Positions 47,328-64,000 of a stretch of DNA of 64,000 nt are shown here, piece after piece (positions within the stretch are counted from its first letter, which is position 1; the number at the start of each line of letters is the position of its first letter). The stretch lies in the NCBI RefSeq assembly GCF_003086295.3, contig NW_027255468.1, positions 677,810-741,809 on the forward strand, given 5' to 3'. Origin of the DNA: Arachis hypogaea (Eukaryota; Streptophyta; Magnoliopsida; Fabales; Fabaceae). Below the pieces are notes generated by a model. It had not been told where the DNA came from and made no database searches. It saw only the letters and a program-made list of their open reading frames with translations. A program made the translations under genes and the position numbers.

Positions 47328-50000
47328 GCAGCCTCCTCCAGTTTTTTTACCGGTTTTTTTTTTAACGTTGTGCTGACCATCGTTCTTTAAATGACACTAT
47401 CCCGAGAAGGACACATAAAGGCGACCCGTAATGGCCTCATCTTCGGCAGGCTCCTCCGGTTTTTTTCCGGATTTTTTCTCTGGATTTTTTTTTTTTTTAC
47501 GTTGTGCTAACCATCATTCTTTAAATGACGATATCCCGAGAAGGACACATAAAGGCGAGCCGTAATGTCCTCATCTTCGGCAGCCTCCTCCAATTTTTTT
47601 ACCGGTTTCTTTTTTTTTAACGTTGTGCTGACCATCGTTCTTTAAATGACGCTATCCGGAGAAGGACACATAAAGGCGAGCCGTAATGGCCTCATCTTCG
47701 GCAGGCTACTTCGGTTTTTTTTCGGATTTTTTTTATGGGTATTTTTTTTTTTTTTTTACGTTGTGCTGACCCTCGTTCTTTAAATGACGCTATCTCGAGG
47801 AGGACACATAAAGGCGAGTCGTAATGGCCTCATCTTCAGCAGGCTCCAGTTTTTTTACCGTTTTTTTTTTTTAACGTTGTGCTGACCATCATTCTTTAAA
47901 TGACGCTATCCCGAGAAGGACACATCAAGGCGACCCGTAATGGCCTCATCTTCGGCAGGCTCCTCCGATTTTTTTTCGGATTTTTTCTATGGTTTTTTTT
48001 TTTTTTACGTTGTGCTAACCCTCGTTCTTTAAATCACGCTATCTCGAGGAGGACACATAAATGCAAGTCGTAATGGCCTCATCTTCGGCAGGCTCCAGTT
48101 TTTTTACCGTTTTTTTTTTAACGTTGTGCTGACCATCGTTCTTTAAATGACGTTATCCCGAGAAGGACACATAAAGGCGACCCATAATGGCCTCATCTTC
48201 GGCAGCCTCCTCCAGTTTTTTTACCGGTTTTTTTTTTTAACGTTGTCCTGACCATCGTTCTTTAAATGACGCTATCCCGAGAAGGACACATAAAGGCGAG
48301 CCGTAATGGCCTCATCTTCGGCAGGCTCCTCCGGTTTTTTTTTTCGGATTTTTTCTATGGGTTTTTTTTTTTTTATTACGTTGTGCTGACCCTCGTTCTT
48401 TAAATGACGCTATCCCGAGGAGGACACATAAAGGCGAGTCGTAATTGCCTCATCTTCGGCAGGCTCCAGTTTTTATACCGTTTTTTTTTTAACGTTGTGC
48501 TGACCATCGTTCGTTAAATGACGCTATCCCGAGAAGGACACATAAAGGCGACCCGTAATGGCCTCATCCTCGGCAGGCTCCTCCGGTTTTTTTCCGGATT
48601 TTTTCTCTGGGTTTTTTTTTTTTTTTTTTTTTACGTTGTGCTGACCCTCGTTCTTTAAATGACGCTATCCCGAGAAGGACACATAAAGGCGAGCCTTAAT
48701 GGCCTTATCTTCGGCAGGCTCCTCCGGTTTTTTTTCGTTTTTTTTCTTTGTTTTTTTTTTTTTACGTTGTGCTAACCCTCGTTCTTTAAATGACGCTATC
48801 CCGAGGAGGACACATAAAGGCGAGTCGTAATGGCCTCATCTTCGGCAGGCTCCAGTTTTTTTACCGTTTTTTTTTTAACGTTGTGCTGACCATCGTTCTT
48901 TAAATGACGCTATCCCGAGAAGGACACATAAAGGCGACCCGTAATGGCCTCATCTTCGGCATTCTCCTCCAGTTTTTTTTCGGATTTTTTCTCTCGTTTT
49001 TTTTTACGTTGTGCTGACCATCGTTCTTTAAATGACGATATCCCGAGAAGGACACATAAAGGCGAGCCGTAATGGCCTCATCTTCAGCAGCCTCCTCCAG
49101 TTTTTTTACCGGTTTTTTTTTTAACGTTGTGCTGACCATCATTCTTTAAATGACGCTATCCCGAGAAGGACACATAAAGGCGAGCCGTAATGGCCTCATC
49201 TTCGGCAGGCTCCTCCGGTTTTTTTCGGATTTTTTCTATGGGTTTTTTTTTTTTTTACGTTGTGCTGACCCTCGTTCTTTAAATGACGCTATCTCGAGGA
49301 GGACACATAAAGGCGAGTCGTAATGGCCTCATCTTCGGCAGGCTCCAGTTTTTTTACCGTTTTTTTTTTTAACGTTGTGCTGACCATCGTTCTTTAAATG
49401 AGGCTATCCGAGAAGGACACATAAAGGCGACCCGTAATGGCCTCATCTTCGACAGGAGCCTCCGGTTTTTTTCCGTATTTTTTTCTGGATTTTTTTTTTT
49501 ACGTTGTGCTGACCCTCGTTCTTTAAATGACGCTATCCTGAGGAGGACACATAAAGGCGAGTCGTAATGGCCTCATCTTTGGCAGGCTCCTCTGGTTTTT
49601 TTCCGGTTTTTTCTCTGTTTTTTTTATTTTTTTTTTTTACGTTGTGTTGACCTCGTTCTTTAAATGACGCTATCCCGAGAAGGACACATAAAGGCGAGCC
49701 GTAATGGCCACATCTTCGGCAGGCCCTCCGTTTTTTTCCGTTTTTTTTTTTTTTTTTTTCTTTTATGTTGTGCTGACCCTCATTCTTTAAATGACGCTAT
49801 CCCGAGAAGGACACATAAAGGTGAGCGTAATGGCCTCATCTTCGGCAGGCTCCTCCAGTTTTTTTCGGATTTTTTCTCTGCGTTTTTTTTTTTTTTTTAC
49901 GTTGTGCTGATCCTCGTTCTTTAAATGACGCTATCCCGAGGAGGACACATAAAGGCGAGTCGTAATGGCCTCATCTTCGGCAGGCTCCTCCGGTTTTTTT
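47328..50000. repeat. Satellite array C, first part (well-formed monomers)
   Basis: The same satellite as array A, with alternating short (AACGTTG junction) and long T-spacer monomers. The higher-order marker (TTTGGCAGGCTCCTCT form) first appears near 49578. Monomer boundaries and cores are mostly intact. There is no gene. Confidence 0.93.
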
Positions 50001-57396
<7,396 letters not shown>

Positions 57397-60300
57397 TAGG
57401 CCTCATCTTCGGCAGCTCCTCCGGTTTTTTTCCGGTTTTTTCTGGGTTTTTTTTTTTTTTTTACGTTGTGCTGACCATCGTTCTTTAAATGACGCTATCC
57501 CGAGAAGGACACATAAAGGCGAGCCGTAATGGCCTCATCTTCGGCAGGCTCCGGTTTTTTTCCGGTTTTTTTTTTAACGTTGTGCTGACCATCGTTCTTT
57601 AAATGACGCTATCCCGAGAAGGACACATAAAGGCGAGCCGTAATGGCCTCATCTTCGGCAGGCTCCTCCGGTTTTTTTCCATTTTTTTTTTTTTTTTTTT
57701 TACGTTGTGCTGACCATCGTTCTTTAAATGACGCTATCCCGAGAAGGACACATAAAGGCGAGCCGTAATGGCCTCATCTTCGGCAGGCTCCGGTTTTTTT
57801 CCGTTTTTTTTTTTTTACGTTGTGCTGACCATCGTTCTTTAAATGACGCTATCCCGAGAAGGACACATAAAGGCGAGCCGTAATGGCCTCATCTTCGGCA
57901 GGCTCCGGTTTTTTTTTTTTACGTTGTGCTGACCTCGTTCTTTAAATGACGCTATCCCGAGAAGGACACATAAAGGCGAGCCGTAATGGCCTCATCTTCG
58001 GCAGGCTCCTCCGGTTTTTTTCGGTTTTTTCTTTTTTTTTTTTTACGTTGTGCTGACCTCGTTCTTTAAATGACGCTATCCGAGGAGGACACATAAAGGC
58101 GAGCCGTAATGGCCTCATCTTCGGCAGGCTCCATTTTTTTTTTTTTTACGTTGTGCTGACCATCGTTCTTTAAATGACGCTATCCCGAGAAGGACACATA
58201 AAGGCGAGCCGTAATGGCCTCATCTTCGGCAGGCTCCTCCGGTTTTTTTCGGATTTTTTTCTTTTTTTTTTTACGTTGTGCTGACCTCGTTCTTTAAATG
58301 ACGCTATCCCGAGAAGGACACATAAAGGCGAGCCGTAATGGCCTCATCTTCGGCAGGCTCCTCCATTTTTTTCCGGTTTTTTTTTTACGTTGTGCTGACC
58401 TCGTTCTTTAAATGACGCTATCCGAGAAGGACACATAAAGGCGAGCCGTAATGGCCTCATCTTCGGCAGGCTCCGGTTTTTTTTTTTATTTTTTTTTTTT
58501 TTACGTTGTGCTGACCTCGTTCTTTAAATGACGCTATCCGAGAAGGACACATAAAGGCGAGCCGTAATGGCCTCATCTTCGGCAGGCTCCTCCAGTTTTT
58601 TTCCGTTTTTTTTTTTTTTTACGTTGTGCTGACCATCGTTCTTTAAATGACGCTATCCCGAGAAGGACACATAAAGGCGAGCCGTAATGGCCTCATCTTC
58701 GGCAGGCTCCTCCGGTTTTTTTTTTTCTTTTTTTTTACGTTGTGCTGACCATCGTTCTTTAAATGACGCTATCCCGAGAAGGACACATAAAGGCGAGCCG
58801 TAATGGCCTCATCTTCGGCAGGCTCCTCCGGTTTTTTTCCGGTTTTTTTTTTACGTTGTGCTGACCTCGTTCTTTAAATGACGCTATCCGAGAGGACACA
58901 TAAAGGCGAGCCGTAATGGCCTCATCTTCGGCAGGCTCCTCCGGTTTTTTATTTTTTCCGTTTTTTTTTTTTACGTTGTGCTGACCTCGTTCTTTAAATG
59001 ACGCTATCCGAGAAGGACACATAAAGGCGAGCCGTAATGGCCTCATCTTCGGCAGGCTCCTTTTTTTCCGTTTTTTTTTTTTTTTTTTTTTACGTTGTGC
59101 TGACCTCGTTCTTTAAATGACGCTATCCCGAGAAGGACACATAAAGGCGAGCCGTAATGGCCTCATCTTCGGCAGGCTCCGGTTTTTTTCCGTTTTTTTT
59201 TTTTTTTTTTACGTTGTGCTGACCTCGTTCTTTAAATGACGCTATCCCGAGAAGGACACATAAAGGCGAGCCGTAATGGCCTCATCTTCGGCAGGCTCCT
59301 CCGGTTTTTTTATTTTTTCTTTTTTTTTTTTTTTTACGTTGTGCTGACCTCGTTCTTTAAATGACGCTATCCCGAGAAGGACACATAAAGGCGAGCCGTA
59401 ATGGCCTCATCTTCGGCAGGCCTCCGGTTTTTTTACCGGTTTTTTTTTTTACGTTGTGCTGACCATCGTTCTTTAAATGACGCTATCCCGAGAAGGACAC
59501 ATAAAGGCGAGCCGTAATGGCCTCATCTTCGGCAGGCTCCGGTTTTTTTTTTTCGTTTTTTTTTTTTTACGTTGTGCTGACCTCGTTCTTTAAATGACGC
59601 CCGAGAAGGACACATAAAGGCGAGCCGTAATGGCCTCATCTTCGGCAGGCTCCTCCTTTTTTTTATTTTTTTTTTTTTTTTTTTTACGTTGTGCTGACCC
59701 TCGTTCTTTAAATGACGCTATCCGAGAGGACACATAAAGGCGAGCCGTAATGGCCTCATCTTCGGCAGGCTCCGGTTTTTTTCGTTTTTTTTTTTTACGT
59801 TGTGCTGACCTCGTTCTTTAAATGACGCTATCCGAGAAGGACACATAAAGGCGACGTAATGGCCTCATCTTCGGCAGGCTCCTCCGGTTTTTTCCGTTTT
59901 TTTTTTTTTTTTTTTTTTACGTTGTGCTGACCTCGTTCTTTAAATGACGCTATCCCGAGAAGGACACATAAAGGCGAGCCGTAATGGCCTCATCTTCGGC
60001 AGGCTCCTCCTTTTTTTTTTTTTTTTTTTACGTTGTGCTGACCTCGTTCTTTAAATGACGCTATCCCGAGAAGGACACATAAAGGCGAGCCGTAATGGCC
60101 TCATCTTCGGCAGGCTCCTCCGGTTTTTTTCGTTTTTTTTTAACGTTGTGCTGACCATCGTTCTTTAAATGACGCTATCCCGAGAAGGACACATAAAGGC
60201 GAGCGTAATGGCCTCATCTTCGGCAGGCTCCTCCGGTTTTTTTTTCGGTTTTTTCTATTTTTTTTTTTTTTTTACGTTGTGCTGACCTCGTTCTTTAAAT

Positions 60301-60613
60301 GACGCTATCCCGAGAAGGACACATAAAGGCGAGCCGTAATGGCCTCATCTTCGGCAGGCTCCTCCATTTTTTTACCGTTTTTTTTTTAACGTTGTGCTGA
60401 CCATCGTTCTTTAAATGACGCTATCCCGAGAAGGACACATAAAGGCGAGCCGTAATGGCCTCATCTTCGGCAGGCTCCTCGGTTTTTTTCCGGTTTTTTT
60501 TTATTTTTTTTTTTTTTTTTACGTTGTGCTGACCTCGTTCTTTAAATGACGCTATCCGAGAGGACACATAAAGGCGAGTCGTAATGGCCTCATCTTCGGC
60601 AGGCTCCCTCCGG

Positions 60614-60647
<34 letters not shown>

Positions 60648-60861
60648 ACGTTGTGCTGACCATCGTTCTTTAAATGACGCTATCCGAGAAGGACACATAA
60701 AGGCGAGCCGTAATGGCCTCATCTTCGGCAGGCTCCTCCTTTTTTTTTTTTTTTTTTTTTTTTTTTTGTTGTGCTGACCCTCGTTCTTTAAATGACGCTA
60801 TCCCGAGAAGACACATAAAGGCGAGCCGTAATGGCCTCATCTTCGGCAGCTCCTCCGGTTT

Positions 60862-60894
<33 letters not shown>

Positions 60895-61341
60895 CGTTGT
60901 GCTGACCTCGTTCTTTAAATGACGCTATCCCGAGAGGACACATAAAGGCGAGTCGTAATGGCCTCATCTTCGGCAGGCTCCGGTTTTTTTACCGTTTTTT
61001 TTTTTACGTTGTGCTGACCATCGTTCTTTAAATGACGCTATCCCGAGAAGGACACATAAAGGCGACCCGTAATGGCCTCATCTTCGGCAGGCTCCTCCGT
61101 TTTTTTCCGGATTTTTTCTCTTTTTTTTTTTTTTACGTTGTGCTGACCTCGTTCTTTAATGACGATATCCCGAGAAGGACACATAAAGGCGAGCCGTAAT
61201 GGCCTCATCTTCGGCAGGCTCCTCCTTTTTTTACGTTTTTTTTTTTTAACGTTGTGCTGACCATCGTTCTTTAAATGACGCTATCCCGAGAAGGACACAT
61301 AAAGGCGAGCCGTAATGGCCTCATCTTCGGCAGGCTCCTCC

Positions 61342-61375
<34 letters not shown>

Positions 61376-64000
61376 GTTGTGACCCTCGTTCTTTAAATGA
61401 CGCTATCCGAGAAGGACACATAAAGGCGAGCCGTAATGGCCTCATCTTCGGCAGGCTCCGGTTTTTTTTCCGTTTTTTTTTTAACGTTGTGCTGACCATC
61501 GTTCTTTAAATGACGCTATCCCGAGAAGGACACTAAAGGCGAGCCGTAATGGCCTCATCTTCGGCAGGCTCCTCCTTTTTTTTCGATTTTTTCTCGTTTT
61601 TTTTTTTTTTTTTACGTTGTGCTGACCCTCGTTCTTTAAATGACGCTATCCCGAGAAGGACACATAAAGGCGAGCCGTAATGGCCTCATCTTCGGCAGGC
61701 TCTCGGTTTTTTTTTTTTTCTCGTTTTTTTTTTTTTTTTTTTTTTTTTTTACGTTGTGCTGACCTCGTTCTTTAAATGACGCTATCCCGAGAAGGACACA
61801 TAAAGGCGAGCCGTAATGGCCCTCATCTTCGGCAGGCTCCTCCGGTTTTTCTTTTTTTTTTTTTTTTTACGTTGTGCTGACCATCGTTCTTTAAATGACG
61901 CTATCCCGAGAAGGACACATAAAGGCGAGCCGTAATGGCCTCATCTTCGGCAGGCCTCCTCCATTTTTTTACCGGTTTTTTTTTTTAACGTTGTGCTGAC
62001 CATCGTTCTTTAAATGACGCTATCCCGAGAAGGACACATAAAGGCGAGTAATGGCCTCATCTTCGGCAGGCTCCTCCGGTTTTTTTCGGATTTTTTTTTT
62101 TGGGTTTTTTTTTTTTTTTTTTTTACGTTGTGCTGACCCTCGTTCTTTAAATGACGCTATCTCGAGAGGACACATAAAGGCGAGTCGTAATGGCCTCATC
62201 TTCGGCAGGCTCCTCCAGTTTTTTTCCTTTTTTTTTTACGTTGTGCTGACCATCGTTCTTTAAATGACGCTATCCGAGAAGGACACATAAAGGCGCCGTA
62301 ATGGCCTCATCTTCGGCAGGCTCCTCCGGTTTTTTTTTTTTCGTTTTTTTTTTTTTTTACGTTGTGCTGACCTCGTTCTTTAAATGACGCTATCCGAGAG
62401 GACACATAAAGGCGAGCCGTAATGGCCTCATCTTCGGCAGGCTCCTCCGGTTTTTTTTCGGTTTTTCTCTTTTTTTTAACGTTGTGCTGACCTCGTTCTT
62501 TAAATGACGCTATCCCGAGAAGGACACATAAAGGCGAGCCGTAATGGCCTCATCTTCGGCAGGCTCCGGTTTTTTCCGGTTTTTTTTTTTTTTTTTTTTA
62601 CGTTGTGCTGACCCTCGTTCTTTAAATGACGCTATCCCGAGAAGGACACATAAAGGCGAGCCGTAATGGCCTCATCTTCGGCAGGCTCCTCCGGTTTTTT
62701 TTTTTTCTCCTTTTTTTTTTTTTACGTTGTGCTGACCATCGTTCTTTAAATGACGCTATCCCGAGAAGGACACATAAAGGCGAGCCGTAATGGCCTCATC
62801 TTCGGCAGGCTCCGGTTTTTTTCCGGTTTTTTTTTTTTAACGTTGTGCTGACCATCGTTCTTTAAATGACGCTATCCGAGAGGACACATAAAGGCGAGCC
62901 GTAATGGCCTCATCTTCGGCAGGCTCCTCCGGTTTTTTTCCGGTTTTTTCTTTTTTTTTTTTTTACGTTGTGCTGACCTCGTTCTTTAAATGCTATCCCG
63001 AGAAGGACACAAAGGCGAGCCGTAATGGCCTCATCTTCGGCAGGCTCCAGTTTTTTTACGTTTTTTTTTTTTAACGTTGTGCTGACCATCGTTCTTTAAA
63101 TGACGCTATCCCGAGAAGGACACATAAAGGCGAGCCGTAATGGCCTCATCTTCGGCAGGCTCCTCCGGTTTTTTTTTTTTTTTTTTTTTGTTTTTTTTTT
63201 TTTACGTTGTGCTGACCCTCGTTCTTTAAATGACGCTATCCGAGGAGGACACATAAAGGCGAGCCGTAATGGCCTCATCTTCGGCAGGCTCCGGTTTTTT
63301 TCCGTTTTTTTTTTTACGTTGTGCTGACCTCGTTCTTTAAATGACGCTATCCGAGAAGGACACATAAAGGCGAGCCGTAATGGCCTCATCTTCGGCAGGC
63401 TCCTCCGTTTTTTTCTTTTTTCTCCGTTTTTTTTTTTTTTTTACGTTGTGCTGACCCTCGTTCTTTAAATGACGCTATCCCGAGAAGGACACATAAAGGC
63501 GAGCGTAATGGCCTCATCTTTCGGCAGGCTCTCTCGTTTTTTTTTTTTTCTCGGATTTTTTTTTTTTTTACGTTGTGCTGACCTCGTTCTTTAAATGACG
63601 CTATCCGAGAAGGACACATAAAGGCGAGCCGTAATGGCCTCATCTTCGGCAGGCTCCTCCGTTTTTTTCGTTTTTTTTTTTTTTTTACGTTGTGCTGACC
63701 ATCGTTCTTTAAATGACGCTATCCCGAGAAGGACACATAAAGGCGAGCCGTAATGGCCTCATCTTCGGCAGGCTCCTCCATTTTTTTACCGTTTTTTTTT
63801 TTTTACGTTGTGCTGACCTCGTTCTTTAAATGACGCTATCCGAGAAGGACACATAAAGGCGAGCCGTAATGGCCTCATCTTCGGCAGGCTCCTCGGTTTT
63901 TTTTCCGTTTTTTTTTTTTTTTTTTTTTACGTTGTGCTGACCCTCGTTCTTTAAATGACGCTATCCCGAGAAGGACACATAAAGGCGAGCCGTAATGGCC
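57397..64000. repeat. Satellite array C, last part (uniform simple array)
   Basis: Monomers of about 104-140 bp with an almost invariant core through GAGCCGTAATGG and CATCTTCGGCAGGCTCC. The higher-order marker (TTTGGTAGG or TTTGGCAGG with CTCTAG) and the GGCCACATC and CATATAAAGG variants of array A are absent. Differences are mostly spacer length and ATCCGAG/ATCCCGAG. It runs out of the window. There is no gene. Confidence 0.92.

Overview
The window looks like plant nuclear heterochromatin, most probably from a peanut relative (Arachis). The terminus TGATGAGCGGATAATTTATA and the GGCGTTCAACGCC-type hairpins of the third element are ones I associate with Arachis Ty3/gypsy repeats. This is from memory and was not searched. 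I see no host protein-coding gene. Everything is either an LTR retrotransposon of the Athila type (Ty3/gypsy, non-chromovirus) or one T-rich tandem satellite. All three elements lie on the + strand.

Layout. (1) 1-9625: an Athila-type element whose window starts about 72 bp inside the 5' LTR. It has a tRNA-Asp primer site, one uninterrupted gag-pol frame (1911-7424) with protease, reverse transcriptase, RNase H and integrase motifs intact, a 1.5 kb non-coding tail, and a 3' LTR cut off by a run of exactly 1000 N (9626-10625). (2) 10626-30411: a satellite array of about 110-150 bp monomers. Each has a conserved core of about 95 bp and an oligo-T spacer, arranged in at least two kinds of higher-order repeat. 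(3) 30412-36982: a complete non-autonomous relative of element 1, with a 5-bp target duplication GCGAG. Its single frame fuses gag pieces directly to the last residues of pol. (4) 36983-37391: a short piece of satellite. (5) 37392-47327: a second complete element of another family, with a target duplication GCAGC and two 1667-bp LTRs. It has a duplicated primer site, a gag frame overlapping a protease frame by ATGA, no reverse transcriptase or integrase, and a broken third frame containing a tRNA-Cys-like sequence. (6) 47328-64000: satellite again. Quality falls after about 50 kb, there is a T tract of about 156 nt at 57.2 kb, and a simpler, more uniform array follows.

How it fits together. 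Elements 2 and 3 each split a satellite monomer that rejoins perfectly when the element and one target copy are removed, so the satellite came first. LTR comparison by eye suggests element 2 (about 6 substitutions) is younger than element 3 (about 16). Element 1 carries the enzymes that elements 2 and 3 lack. All three share the primer site, a 45-bp block after the last gag/pol-derived frame, and a hairpin plus AAGTTTGGTGTT motif abutting the 3' LTR. Mobilisation of elements 2 and 3 in trans by Athila-type enzymes is therefore plausible, but it is inference.
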